Source of the DNA: Spirometra erinaceieuropaei | Taxonomy: Eukaryota > Platyhelminthes > Cestoda > Diphyllobothriidea > Diphyllobothriidae | Direction: 5' to 3' | NCBI GenBank assembly: GCA_902702965.1 | Contig: CACRXP010000405.1 | Span: 391,652 to 455,651 of the forward strand | Length of the DNA stretch: 64,000 nt | Shown here: positions 49,346-60,482 of the stretch, in pieces | Position numbering within the stretch: position 1 is the stretch's first letter | Layout: each line of letters starts with the position of its first letter | Notes under the pieces: model-generated | What the model was told of the DNA's origin: nothing | Database searches by the model: none | What the model saw: only the letters and a program-made list of their open reading frames with translations | Program-made: the position numbers and the translations under genes

Positions 49346-49920
49346 AACACTGCCTTCAGAGTAAAGTAAAAAAGCTCAAAATTAACACGAGACTAGGTTG
49401 CATTCTTGTGAGTATTGTGGAGCCACTTGAATAACGGAAACTGTGGGATTTCCAGCAACTGATGAAAATAATCGGTAAACGAAGATCATGAATGGTGAAG
49501 TAAACTCGCCAATAAAACGCAGTCTGGGAGGTCAAGAACGTAAAAGTCGAACTGAGAACTGGAATATTCAAGCCCAGACGAGTGACTTTACTAGGAACAA
49601 AATTGACAGGGAAGACAATTCGGGTCTAGAAAAAGTAACTGTTTGTTTAACGTCTTCAACTCTTACTAGGGTTCATCGCCACCACCATTTCATCGACCCT
49701 AACCACCACTTAACCTTACTTGGACAGAGGTAAGCGCCCAGTACCCAGAGGAACAGACCTAGCCCAACGGCACGTTGATAACCGGACGGTGACTTTGTCA
49801 ATTCTCGGCTGGAGTTTCCACTCTCATTGCAGACGATCCATAGTTATCAGCAGGAACAGAAACAAAGCGACTAAATATTTACACGACAGTCTCAGTATAA
49901 ATAGACAGATTTTGGCAACT
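49346..49920. other. No recognisable gene
   Basis: Downstream side of the SDF2-like gene; I could not find its missing C-terminal MIR sequence here. Confidence 0.4.
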
Positions 49921-49923
49921 CAT

Positions 49924-49963
49924 TCAGGCCTCTGATAATGAACTCGGGACAAACACATCCACT
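49924..49963 (-). CDS. Possible SDF2-like terminal exon (tentative)
   Basis: A good acceptor (gattttcaacag) at 49964-49975 joins in phase to exon 4 and gives 13 residues before TGA. They do not resemble the missing MIR 3 end, so either the real exon lies elsewhere or this copy has a divergent, shortened end. Confidence 0.2.
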
Positions 49964-50040
49964 CTGTTGAAAATCAAACCTCCTTAATTGGTCCTTAAGA
50001 CAGGAAACTACGTGTTCATCTGTAGAAAATGAAGTATTAC

Positions 50041-50122
50041 CCAGAAGTGGAGACATGTTGTAGTTTAAAAGGCTCGTTTCGCTTCCAGAAAGAGGAGTCA
50101 CAGTGCAGTTTCCAGTCATCAC
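50041..50122 (-). CDS. SDF2: SDF2-like exon 4 (start of MIR 3)
   Basis: Acceptor tctcttag (to 50123), donor gtaata from 50040. Encodes (G)DDWKLHCDSSF and KLQHVSTS. Without splicing at 50041 the frame stops at once (TAA). Confidence 0.85.
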
Positions 50123-53100
50123 CTAAGAGAAGGGAGGGAAAAAATGTACGAAGACAATTAAAATGAGACACCTTGGAAAAAACTGAGTGATTACAAAGTA
50201 GTAGTGGCATGCAACAATATCTCCTGCGACAAAAAGTCATTTTTTCTCGAAATCCCTAGGCAAGGACCCAACTGCTCAAGTATCACTTCAGAGACAAAAT
50301 CGAAGTTCCATTACTTCGATGTTATTTCCGTCCCCTCTGTAAGTAAGCAAAACATTTGGTATTACCCTTGTGAGCGTCAAATCTCCACTCGGACTTCCAA
50401 TAACAGGCGTCCGGTGGTATACATGGTTTATTCATTCACCAAAATGACGAGGGATGGTAGTCTATTAAGAATGAGGAGAGTTCGTCCATATCCTAGCCAC
50501 AGACAGCATCTTGGTTGACGGAGAACAATGACATGCATCAAGCGATGGAACACAAGCCGGATGCACATGCCCTGCTATATCTCTAAGCACCTTGCTTCGG
50601 GCTTGTTCAATAAGCTTCTTCATTGCAAACTCAAGTAAGTCATCTACCATAAACTACGGATAATAGTAAGGAATAAAGATTCCTTAGTAGCCGGAAGGTG
50701 ATTTTAAGTTCGCGTCGGCTCGAGCTGAATGTTTCATCGGTGGGGCACATTTAGTGGCAGGAATCAATATCATGACGGTCGCATATTTTGTTCACCGGCT
50801 GGGGCCCGAGGTTGACATCCAAGATGCTGATAATACGTTACGGGGCAGACTGTTCTTTAATCTCATTCCACTGTTACCATTATCGCCAGGTACTCTCTAA
50901 ACGCATCGGAAACATTTTACAATGAAGTGCCCCATGTTTCCATTCTCCCTGGATAGATTACGTACTGTATGAATTTGTCAACCACCTACTGTATTCTCCG
51001 GTATACGACGCTACACGTGCCACTGGATGGCTGATCAGTAGCAGCAGGATCCATGAGGCAGCCAATAGCGCACCTGCTCGCCGACCGTACCCTGTTAATA
51101 ATACGCAACCCGAGAAGAAGCCAGGCATTCACATCGGTGGGCTGGTCAGGCATGTAGTTCACTTGATTGGGATACTAACGAACTAAATGTCTCCTAAGGT
51201 ATTGCGGGCAGGCAATCATAACGATCCGGTGAGACTGGCGAGTCTTTTTATCAAGACTGTCCATATTTGTTTTCTCTATTAAAAACACGAAATTCGTCTC
51301 CATATGTTTGTGTTAGTTGCTTTGTGTACCGTTCGGCTGTTTTTCGTTTGGCTTCAATTATGTGTTTACGATGTTTTGCGCCTGGATGCTTATGCTTTGC
51401 TCTTAAGGGCTTTTATCTTGACTTTCTTGTTATCCTTTTCCCTTTTCGGTTATTGACGCTGTCTCGACAAATATGATGCTGATATGTTGCGTTTCCATTT
51501 CGCGAATTTCCATTCATAAATCCCCGATTGGTATGATCCAGTGCTGAAATTTTTATACAACTGGTTCCGAAGTATAAACGCAAACCCGTAAATATCACAG
51601 TCTTCCCGGTAAGCCGAATTAGCGTTTGTTAATTAAATTTGCCTTTCGCCGAACCTTTGGCATGTTAAAACGATTCAAAGAAGAAAGTTGGCGGAGTGGT
51701 TATCTTTGTGCATTTAGACCACATACCTTCGTCACCTACGCCGTCAGCTCCGAATGCGGAAACTTCGTAGTTTTGAGATAACGGCGACTGAAAGTGATGA
51801 CTGTGCAGGTTCTTCCCTGTGACAATATGATTGAGTCTGATGGTAGAGCCACATTTTATGGGTTGTCCTCTGTTGCATACTTTGACACCGTTGGGTCCCA
51901 TGACCTTGGAGAGCATGTAGATGGGTATTGTTAATTTAACGGACTTCAATATCTTGATAAAGATGAGGTGTTCAAAATTTCGCTAATCACATTAATTATA
52001 ACAAGATTACAACGCAGCTATGGATATTAGGACTCGAATAAGACAGTCCTGAGATTTTGCCAGGAATTAAAGACTTGACTAGGTTGGGGAGAAACCTAAA
52101 AAATACGCTGGAATTCTTTCGCTGTGGGGCTTTCGTGAAATTGGCCCAGCTTTTCTGAAAGTAAGCTATAATAAGAATAATGGATAACGACTGGACATTT
52201 TTATGCGCGGCTGAAACGGTGTGGTCAATATCCTTAATGTGGCAGACGTGAACTGATGTTACCTCCGTTCTACAACTAGACCTATGACAAGTGGTCCCAT
52301 CTAATTAGATGCACATGGAAAAATAGCAAGAATAGCAAGAATAGGAAACAAATCTCTGACACAAGACACGTGAGACAGAAAACCGTCATTTAAACTGTTG
52401 ACTGTTAGATAGAAGAATAAATTATTTCAGTCATGTAAAAGGAATTGTGTGAACTACCTTCTGTTTTATTCAACGCTAATATATACTTGTTTGCATAAAA
52501 TATGCCGCTCAACAGTGAACAATCAAAGAACTGCGATCAGTGATCGGAGTACTAGTACGCCTTCCTTCAACTATCGGAGGGGAGGGGGGTTCCGCAGTTT
52601 GTTTAGTACTAAATCGGATGGTAGGTGGGAAAAAGAGCTTTCTTGGGTGCTAAAACAGAAAGGTCGCTAAGGAATGCCGTCCCGCAGCTGCATAATGCCG
52701 TATCGCGACTTTTCGCCATTGTTTCCATAGCGACCACATGGACAAAATCCGCTATAAATCGGTCATTGTATCGCGACTTTTCCACAGCGAGGCGCCGTCA
52801 TCTCGCTATGGATTTGCTACTAGGGACTCGACCTTTTTTTCTACAGGTTACTCGGAACTTGTATTTTCGTGCTAAAATGGAAGCCTCGATAGCCAACATT
52901 TAAAACTTGCTTGAAAGAGCGAAAGGCCTTTAGCGGGAAATTACAACCTGATTTTATGGCAGATGACATGCAGAAACGACGGACTACAGTAAATGTTGTG
53001 TCAAGGATGCGCACTGTTGTCATGCCCTTGAACAGTGGTGTAATGTACCAAATTTTCGATTGCTTAAGTATAAAACAAGCTATCAAAATCTGCCATGGAT

Positions 53101-53448
53101 TTTGCAGAAGACTGTTAGGTCCAGCTATACAACTGATTCTAAGTAAGTACAGCTGTCTGCCAACATTTTGAGGACTTGTATTCGAATACAGGCAAGTTCA
53201 TACCTTCCAATAACTGCCAGCCTCCGAGACGTCTTCAATAGCGGTCACAGATTGCTGCCCACTTCCTGAGCCGTATTGCACATCGTGAGAATGAAGACGC
53301 ACATTAAAATCTGTATTCAGCAGTTTCATTAACGAGCCGCAAGTGATTAACGAAGGTGGAGAAGCTGAGGGATCTCAAAAGAAAAGTGAAACTTACCACA
53401 CCTCACCAACCAGGCGTAACAGAACAGAATAAAGCCAGAGAACAGCAT
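50041..53448 (-). CDS. SDF2: SDF2-like ER protein with MIR domains (four exons seen, C-terminus missing)
   Basis: SDF2/SDF2L1 proteins are secretory-pathway proteins that work with ERdj3 and BiP in ER protein quality control. Joining 53448-53397, 53364-53204, 51904-51727 and 50122-50041 keeps one frame for about 158 residues. Residues 1-17 (MLFSGFILFCYAWLVRC) look like a signal peptide. MIR 1 is ITCGSLMKLLNTDFNVRLHS..., with HDVQYGSGSGQQSVTA typical of the family. MIR 2 is GQPIKCGSTIRLNHIVTGKN, then LHSHHFQSPLSQNYEVSAFG. MIR 3 starts DDWKLHCDSSFWKRNEPFKL. Vertebrate SDF2 is about 210 residues, so about 50 residues, including any C-terminal ER-retention signal, are not accounted for. Convergent with the sirtuin. 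The gene symbol denotes the family. Confidence 0.92.
50123..51726. other. SDF2-like intron 3
   Basis: 1604 bases. Holds a minus-strand ORF (50650-50465) and a plus-strand ORF (50204-50518) that I do not recognise; no clear repeat. Confidence 0.6.
51727..51904 (-). CDS. SDF2: SDF2-like exon 3 (MIR 2)
   Basis: Acceptor ctctccaag (AAG, slightly weak), donor gtatgt from 51726. Encodes VMGPNGVKVCNRGQPIKCG through EVSAFGADGVGDE plus one base. Confidence 0.93.
51905..53203. other. SDF2-like intron 2
   Basis: 1299 bases. Contains 'tatcgcgacttttc' twice (about 52700 and 52770). Overlapping ORFs at 52840-53170 on both strands have no recognisable family. Confidence 0.6.
53204..53364 (-). CDS. SDF2: SDF2-like exon 2 (MIR 1)
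   Basis: Acceptor ccctcag (53371-53365), donor gtatga from 53203. Encodes TCGSLMKLLN, RLHSHDVQYGSGSGQQSVTA and ends W-K in phase 0. Confidence 0.95.
53397..53448 (-). CDS. SDF2: SDF2-like exon 1 (signal peptide)
   Basis: ATG at 53448-53446 followed by a hydrophobic stretch; donor gtaagt begins at 53396. Only 17 codons plus one base. The intron after it (53365-53396) is 32 nt long. Confidence 0.88.
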
Positions 53449-54119
53449 TTGCAAGGCCTTTCTTTTAAGCCTTAGCGGGAACAGAACAAACGGCAAAGAT
53501 AACGTGCACAAACGGGCTAAATCGACCAGAGGAGGCAGTATAAGTGGACAGTGCTTGTGGTGTGTAGGCCTGTCCTGATTGGTTAGGTTTTAAATCTAGC
53601 GGTTTAGTACGTAATACTCCAAGCTACCAAAACGCTAGGACATTCTTTAACACTCTATTGCTTGCTGAATTCTTTACACTGAATGTTGATCGAATTTAAA
53701 TCGCCTGCTTTTATAAAGAATACATCGAGTTGACCCCTTTATGCATACTTTCATTCCTAGTCACAGCGCATGACCACCAGGAAACCCAGTGTTCCTGGAT
53801 AACAAAGTGCTTTGCTGCGGGAATCTGCATGGTATGAAGATAATGGCTACACTGAAGCTATAGGCAAAACTCCAAAGAGGTGTACGAATTAACAATTCTC
53901 AAAGTATAAGACAACATCGGTTAGAACGGCGAAACAATGCAGGCATTCAGAAAAAATACCGGCGTGCATACGCGTGTTTTCAACAAATTGTCATCAAGCC
54001 AGCACATTTATATAAAAACCAAACAAAAATTCAAACGCATGAACGATAAGAGAAGTCGATAACTGTCATTCTTATGAAAGCGGGGTGTGTGAATAGGGGA
54101 AGGAGGCCGAAAGTTAAGA
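53449..54119. other. Upstream region of the SDF2-like gene
   Basis: No gene recognised; it should contain the SDF2-like promoter. No TATA box stands out at a usual distance. Confidence 0.35.
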
Positions 54120-55285
54120 AAATAAATAGGTAATTTTACTGAGTACCCTTGTGGGTACTCTTGCAGCAAGTGAAGAAAAATTTTTAAGTTAATTCTAAAA
54201 CAAGTATATAGATTCTGTACAGTTTTCAGTACACTATTATAGAATAAGCAGTCAGATATAAAAACGGTCAGCGAGCAGTGAAAAAAGTCCTTATGATAAA
54301 GACAAAGTGAATGTGAATGGGTTAGCTTTTAAGGAGAGTAAAAAATCTGCCGCCCATGAAAGGGTAAATATGCGGATCGAACAGGACTGGCCTGTCTATG
54401 GTATTGTATAAGAGATTCAAGACGGAAATCGTCAATGCAGGATTCCTAGACCGGATGAGGCTATCCTCCTCGAAGTGGCGGAACAAAAGTAACCTAGACG
54501 AGATTGGTCTGATTAGGGTCCGGCTGTGGAGAGCAAATTAAGGTCTTTGGTGGCCATCAATATGAAGAGGGAAGATTGCGACCCTGAGGCCTCTTCACTG
54601 GCCGATTAAACTACTACCAAATCTTGAAAACAGAGGATGTCGCCGGGATTGTCTACAGTCTGCTTAGGGTCGGAATTAAGAGTTGACATCAAGAATTTCG
54701 AAGCTCATCCATTTGGAGAAAGAGTTCGAAATGGCATGGGCTAGAGTGGACTCCTGGTGAAGGCGGCGATTAGCGAAACAAGGGCGACAGAGGAAGTGCA
54801 CGTTAACATAGCCCCGCTACTAACTTGAGAGGATTTGGTAGAAAGAATATTGCGTTCCTTGAAGGATACGTTGCACTGACTGAAAAATAGAAAACATCGG
54901 AATTTCTGAAGAGAGATCCCATAAAAGGAAACCACACACAGCGAAGGAAATGTGAGCAGACTCTGTAATTGATAATGACGTCTTAACTTACAGACGGTCC
55001 TTTCTCAATTTCTTAAATAAATTTGTCTGGGAAGGATGAAGAAAATACTAGCTTGAACGTGTCAGTATTCAGATAAAGGCGAAGCCTTACCTAAAGAGTG
55101 TGTAGATTATCTGATAGTCTTATATTTATTCGCAGTTTGTTTGGGAGGAATGTATATCTGAGAGCGGAAAAAAAAGAAACCGCTTTAAGGTGAAGGAAGC
55201 GTGAAGTGGTATGATCAGTGGAGAATTCGAAGATTTTGTGGCGACTGCTAGGAGTAAGGGCTGAAATCCAAGGAAGATTAGAACT
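54120..55285 (-). mobile_element. LINE family C copy K, antisense: RT C-terminus and 3' end
   Basis: Reverse complement of the 11150-12110 type sequence: the tail hairpin region 'gagtacccttgtgggtactc' at 54140-54159, then the 3' UTR (54290-54480), then 'aaggcgaagccttacc' (55077-55092), opposite 'ggctacgcctttctc' near 11338. Strongly diverged from the other copies. Confidence 0.65.
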
Positions 55286-55289
55286 ACTA

Positions 55290-56860
55290 TTAATGCGAAA
55301 GAAGAGTCAGAGGGTCCAGAAATTGAGGCTGTACATTTTGATGAAGTGACTGTTCACAAACAGCTGATTACGCTAGATGTGTTGAAATCAATGGGTCCAG
55401 GTTACATAATGAATAAGTTATTAAAAGAGCTCGCTGCTGAAATATCCAGACCTCTCTCGATGCTTTCCAAGCCTCTTTCGAAGTCAGCTGTTTACCTGCC
55501 GGTTGGAAATCTGCTCGGATCACACCGCTATGTAAAGGTGGCAGCGAGGCCTCTACAAACAGCTAAAGACAAATTAAACTCACCTCCATCTGCTGCAAAA
55601 TTATGAAAAAAATAATTATGCGAGAGCTAATGCGCTTCCAAGAGCAACATATTCTATTATCGGATGCGCAGAATGGGTTCCGTAGCGGCAGGTCATGCGT
55701 GAAGAACTTGCTCTACTGTTTGGAACGTTGAACTCGGGCAGTTGATAAGGACAATAAGCTGCATTCAGTCTACATTGACTTTAAATAGGTGTTTTATAGT
55801 GTCTCACATCAGCGACCCCTGGAACAACTCAGCCGAACAGGCGTTATGGCTTATCGCCTAAGATGAATCAAGAGCTTCCTATTTGACCGCTCTCAAACTG
55901 TCCATGTCGGTGGCCAGCAGTCGGCGGAGGTTGCCGTTGAAAGCGGTGTTCCCCAAGCATCGATTCCCGGTCCTACTCGGTTCATTATCTACATCAACGA
56001 CTGCGTTATTAAACTGGATTTTGGTGTCGCCATGTTAACGGCCGATATTAAGCTCTAATGCGTCATTCGAACTGCAGATGACGAAGAGTATTTGCAGACA
56101 AACCTAAACTGATTCCAACAGTGGTCAGGGGACTGGTTTTGGCGTTCAATGGGAATAAATGAAATATTCGACGAGTCGGCAGAACCAACTATCCGAGCCT
56201 CACGGCTTACCGTGTGAATGGAATACTACTGAAAAATTGGACTAAGAGAAGTAAATAGTACTAATGATTATGAACTCTCTCAAACTCTCGCTACATTGCA
56301 CAAAGGTAGCCAAGGCTGCGATGTCGGTTCTTTTGTCAAGCGGGTTTACTCTGCCTTTGGTGAAGATTGCATCGCTAAAGTCTTTCGAGCGTTTGTGCGC
56401 CCGCAATTTGAATTTGCTATCCAAGCTTGGAGACCCTGTACCGCAAAAGACCTTAGCATTCTCGAAAATGTTCAAAGGCGTGCAACGAAACGTCTGACAG
56501 AACGGGGTTCACTACCGCATGAAACCCGGTTAAATAATCTTGACTTCTTTCCCTCGAGTTACAGGCAGCTACAGGGGGACCTGATACAAACCTTCCGTAT
56601 CATACGCGTCAGGACTGCAGCCATGTAACGAGGGACTTCTTCGATTTAAAAACAATCACAAAACTAAGAGGTTATCCATTCAAACTACGTGTGACCGGGG
56701 CCAGGCTGTACACAAGAAAGTTCTTCCACTCCAACAGAGTGCTCGAAGTTTGGAGCGCTCTGCTTCTGTATGTCGTTATATCTGCTTCCGTCGAGGTCTT
56801 TAAGAGGAATTTAGATTTGCATAGTGGTTTCCACTAAAATACTCCCGACATCTGTAACCC
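55290..56860 (+). pseudogene. LINE family F/G-type RT remnant J
   Basis: Reads in several frames: LDVLKSMGPGYIMNKLLKEL, then SDAQNGFRSGRSCVKNLLYC (about 55660-55725), HSVYIDFK (55763-55790), AVESGVPQASIPGPTRFIIYIND (55930-56000; A-S in place of G-S), then RAFVRPQFEFAIQAWRP and LSILENVQRRATKRL (56385-56500), LDFFPSSYRQLQGDLIQTFR (56540-56600). Many stops. Confidence 0.75.
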
Positions 56861-56880
56861 TGACAAATGAGCAAATTCCA

Positions 56881-57080
56881 ACTGTTACATCACTTACTTT
56901 TTTTCATTTTTTTCATTTTTTTTTCATTTTCATTTTGCTTAACGGACTTCTAATCTCAAAAACTATGCATTGCACTTTGTGCAGATTTTGCCTACATCGT
57001 CTAAAATTTGCATGTAAATTTATTTTTACTTGCTTTGATGGGACCCCGACGGGTCTTTAATAAAATAATTGAATTGAATT
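56881..57080 (+). mobile_element. LINE family C 3'-end fragment
   Basis: Near-identical to 60297-60436: 'ctatgcattgcactttgtgc', 'gatgggaccccgacgggtct', then 'taataaaataattgaattg'. Preceded by a T-rich run (56898-56935). A solitary tail. Confidence 0.8.
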
Positions 57081-57620
57081 GTATTTCTGTAACATTTTTA
57101 AATAAATTGATTTTGTATCGAAGCCATCGCCTACGAATACTGGATTGCACCTATGAATTTTTTGTCAATTGAAATATAATTTCCTTCACTGCACTTCAAA
57201 CGACTACGGTACTACTACTCGCACCACTAACGCTCGTGACAGTTCGTCTATCTGTACAGAGTTGACGTCTTTCCGCTTATTTTTACCTGCATGATGCATT
57301 TACAATTTCCAAGAGGTTTAAGCTGTTTGTAAACAAATAGGGAGTTCAAGGTGAAAACCTTCATTTCCCTCAAACAAAACTGAACTGAACATTCGTTCAG
57401 TTCAAATTTGAGCACAGGCCTGACGACCGTGGATCAAGAGAGACTAGTACCTGCTGGAACAGTTGCAGGCGAGGGATACGAGGATGAAGAATTTCAGTGC
57501 CTTGCCATACGAGGCCACACTGGATAAATAAATAAAATAATTCCATTAAAGACCCATCGACGTCCCTTTATAGGAAGCGAAAATAAATTTGCATTTGAAT
57601 TTTAGACGAGTTGGACATTG
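57081..57620. other. Mostly unassigned, with an antisense LINE tail
   Basis: 57540-57612 is the reverse complement of a family C tail ('attaaagacccatcgacgtc' then 'aaataaatttgcat' and 'aattttagacga'). The rest is unrecognised. Confidence 0.55.
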
Positions 57621-57624
57621 GTGA

Positions 57625-58160
57625 CAACAAAAATTTTCGTGATGCAAACTGTGCGTATAAAAATAAACGACAGCGCCCTTTCGATCGCAATAAATGCATC
57701 ATCGTAAAGGGTATGCCTGAGTCTTCTTCAGACACTCCAAAAAAACAGAATAAATTACAATATAGAATTATTTTTAGCAATACCTCAAATCCCTATAACA
57801 AGAGAACGAGAAAATCGCCGTCTTGAAAGCTTTCAGAATAAGACTAATTAAGGATTTGAAGGGTGAGTCGGGCCATCATAGACCATTAAAAATTATTCTC
57901 GGAAGTGAGAAACAAGCTCTATTACTACTGAACAGGAAACCAGCACTACGAAATGTCCACCCAACAATTATTTCATGGAGGATTTCTCACCGGCCGGTCG
58001 GGAAAAATGGAAGGAACTCAAGCTCGAACTCCTCAGAAGATAAAAGTTCGGCGATAGGAACCTAAGAATACTGAATGGGATAATCGTAAATGTTCGGAGC
58101 TCATTCATCTGGAGACAACCAATAACACTGAGCATAATGAACAACCAGATAATAAATAAA
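57625..58160 (+). pseudogene. LINE ORF1-like fragment
   Basis: RPFDRNKCIIVKGMPESSSD, then after a stop AFRIRLIKDLKGES, RPLKIILGSEKQALLLLNRK. This type ('vivKGlPES..' and 'RPLKvvLGSe.qA') is, as I recall, common in ORF1 proteins of flatworm LINEs. Truncated on both sides; copy D begins directly after it. Confidence 0.6.
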
Positions 58161-58164
58161 TTAT

Positions 58165-59713
58165 AAATTTTAATTTAATGCTAGTTTACAGGCATTGTCA
58201 AGGGAAGCGATTGAACACAAATCCGACCAGCAGTGAAAAAAAAAAAACTCCTGAGCTTAAGGCATAAAAATATAGTTGATGGTGGTTTTTGTGGTTTGGA
58301 GGGCTCAGGAGAAAAAAACTGTCGGCGGTGGTAGAATATCGACCGTCAAGAAGGGGGGAGGTTGCACGGTATCGGAGATTATCGGACGTCAAATTCCTTT
58401 CATGAAGTTGGGGATAGTCAAAGTAGAGGCGTCGAGGAACAGCTGGTGAGACCGGCCATAGTGTTCAGAGACCACAAACGCCATCGCTACGGTACAGTCG
58501 ATCAGTAGATTCAGCACCCAAAATTTGTGGGAGCTTTTCTGAATGCAAAAATCGAGTAATAGTTCTCTTAAATAAAGGAAAAGTTTGCAGAGTTTTCACA
58601 CTCATGGGTAGTTTATTCCAAATAGCAATTGCATTTACAGAAAAGAACCGACGATATTTAACAGTACGTGCCAGAGGCAGAAATAAGAAGACCTCACGGT
58701 GACTGTTACGTCGTGGGTGGATATGATGTCTTAAAGAGGTGAGCGGGTTAAATGTGTGATTATATAAGAGTTTAAATAGCAAGACTAGTCCCTTTTGTAA
58801 TCTACGGAACCATAAAGGATCGAGGCCTGTAAGCCGGTAACGTTCTTGGTAAGACAAATATCGGTGTTCCGGGGTTAAAATTCTCTTAGTAAAAAAGTGT
58901 TGAACGGATTCTATCTTCTTCCGCTCAGTAGCACGCATGAGGCTAAATGAAAACGAACAGTATTCCAGACCAGGTCTAACGTACATGTTGAAAAGGCGCA
59001 TTCTAATGTCCCTAGTTTTAAAATTTCGGAGGAAAAACCCGGTCGTTCTACGTGCTTTGGAGACTATCAAGGCACAGTGCTCCGTGAGATTAAGACTCTT
59101 GGAGTATGATACGCCCAAATCCCTTATAACCCCTGGCACATTTATTGCGTTACCTTCAATCCTTAGTTGGGGTTGACGGTCGTCGCCAACCACCATGACT
59201 GAGCACTTATGCCAAGAAAGAGAAAGGCGCCATGTGCGGCACCACTGGGCGAAAGCCTGTAGATCGCTCTTTAGGAGCTCAAGCACGATGTCATGATCTG
59301 CCGGCTTATATCGATATGCAACTTTAAGATCATCGGCATACATGAAAGGCTTACCATTCTGAAATAAATCGGGTACATCATTAACGAAAAGGCAAAATAA
59401 AAGCGGGCCGAGTACACTACCCTGAATGACTCCACTCCTCACACGTGTGGGGTTGGAGATGGTATTGGAAATCTTAACTCGTTGTGTGCGAGTGCCCAAA
59501 TAAGAGGATATAAAATTCAAAAGTTTGCCACCTATTCCGAAAGAGGACAATTTCAAGAGGAGAAGAGCATGGTCAACACGGTCAAAAGCCTTAGTGAAAT
59601 CGAAATATACTGTGTAAAGAGCAAAACCATGGTCCCTAGATTGGAGAACATAGTCAAAGAAAGAGAGTTGACAGGTGTCACAAGATCGAGCTTTGAGGAA
59701 TCCATGCTGAGCA
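58165..59713 (-). mobile_element. LINE copy D (family A), antisense, running into a gap
   Basis: The 3' tail (ATTAAA type) is at 58165; the RT reads on the minus strand up to the gap at 59714. Sequence matches elements A and B throughout but has CCCG at 59370, i.e. without their one-base deletion. Confidence 0.9.
58465..59556 (-). CDS. LINE reverse transcriptase C-terminal half, intact frame (copy D)
   Basis: 363 codons without interruption: SYLGTRTQRVKISNT, SGVIQGSVLGPLLFCLFVND (the QGSVLGPLLF RT block intact), MYADDLKVAYRY catalytic YADD, WCRTWRLSLSWHKCS, RRTTGFFLRNFK, YVRPGLEYCSF, FRRLQKGLVLLFKLLY and AIWNKLPMS. The start at 59556 is simply an internal methionine; upstream, FDFTKAFDRVDH-type sequence continues in another frame (the ORF at 60320-59553 crosses the gap), so a frameshift lies close to 59550 in this assembly. 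The best reference for the catalytic half of this family. Confidence 0.85.
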   Translation of the reverse strand: MKLSSFGIGGKLLNFISSYLGTRTQRVKISNTISNPTRVRSGVIQGSVLGPLLFCLFVNDVPDLFQNGKPFMYADDLKVAYRYKPADHDIVLELLKSDLQAFAQWCRTWRLSLSWHKCSVMVVGDDRQPQLRIEGNAINVPGVIRDLGVSYSKSLNLTEHCALIVSKARRTTGFFLRNFKTRDIRMRLFNMYVRPGLEYCSFSFSLMRATERKKIESVQHFFTKRILTPEHRYLSYQERYRLTGLDPLWFRRLQKGLVLLFKLLYNHTFNPLTSLRHHIHPRRNSHREVFLFLPLARTVKYRRFFSVNAIAIWNKLPMSVKTLQTFPLFKRTITRFLHSEKLPQILGAESTDRLYRSDGVCGL

Positions 59714-60296
59714 NNNNNNNNNNNNNNNNNNNNNNNNNNNNNNNNNNNNNNNNNNNNNNNNNNNNNNNNNNNNNNNNNNNNNNNNNNNNNNNNNNNNNNN
59801 NNNNNNNNNNNNNNNNNNNNNNNNNNNNNNNNNNNNNNNNNNNNNNNNNNNNNNNNNNNNNNNNNNNNNNNNNNNNNNNNNNNNNNNNNNNNNNNNNNNN
59901 NNNNNNNNNNNNNNNNNNNNNNNNNNNNNNNNNNNNNNNNNNNNNNNNNNNNNNNNNNNNNNNNNNNNNNNNNNNNNNNNNNNNNNNNNNNNNNNNNNNN
60001 NNNNNNNNNNNNNNNNNNNNNNNNNNNNNNNNNNNNNNNNNNNNNNNNNNNNNNNNNNNNNNNNNNNNNNNNNNNNNNNNNNNNNNNNNNNNNNNNNNNN
60101 NNNNNNNNNNNNNNNNNNNNNNNNNNNNNNNNNNNNNNNNNNNNNNNNNNNNNNNNNNNNNNNNNNNNNNNNNNNNNNNNNNNNNNNNNNNNNNNNNNNN
60201 NNNNNNNNNNNNNNNNNNNNNNNNNNNNNNNNNNNNNNNNNNNNNNNNNNNNNNNNNNNNNNNNNNNNNNNNNNNNNNNNNNNNNNNNNNNNNNNN
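59714..60296. other. Assembly gap (N)
   Basis: 583 N between copy D and a family C tail; the missing 5' part of copy D and its junction are hidden here. Confidence 1.
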
Positions 60297-60436
60297 AATC
60301 TCAAAAACTATGCATTGCACTTTGTGCAGATTTTGCCTACATCGTCTAAAATTTGCATGTAAATTTATTTTTACTTGCTTTGATGGGACCCCGACGGGTC
60401 TTTAATAAAAATAATTGAATTGAATTGAATTGAATT
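60297..60436 (+). mobile_element. LINE family C 3' end with (AATTG)n tail
   Basis: Same 3' end as 56945-57080, ending in about five AATTG units. Followed within a few bases by a hairpin and the next LINE fragment. Confidence 0.85.
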
Positions 60437-60440
60437 ATTT

Positions 60441-60482
60441 GGCCTTGGGCTGATCGTTTTTTTTCTCTGCCAGCCCAAGGCC
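60441..60482. repeat. 12-bp perfect inverted repeat
   Basis: GGCCTTGGGCTG (60441-60452) and CAGCCCAAGGCC (60471-60482) around an 18-base T-rich loop, exactly at the junction between a LINE tail and a truncated LINE 5' end. Confidence 0.95.

Noticed and set aside
59482..60405. Long ORFs crossing the N run on both strands
   Set aside because: They are mostly unknown residues; the plus-strand one is antisense to copy D.
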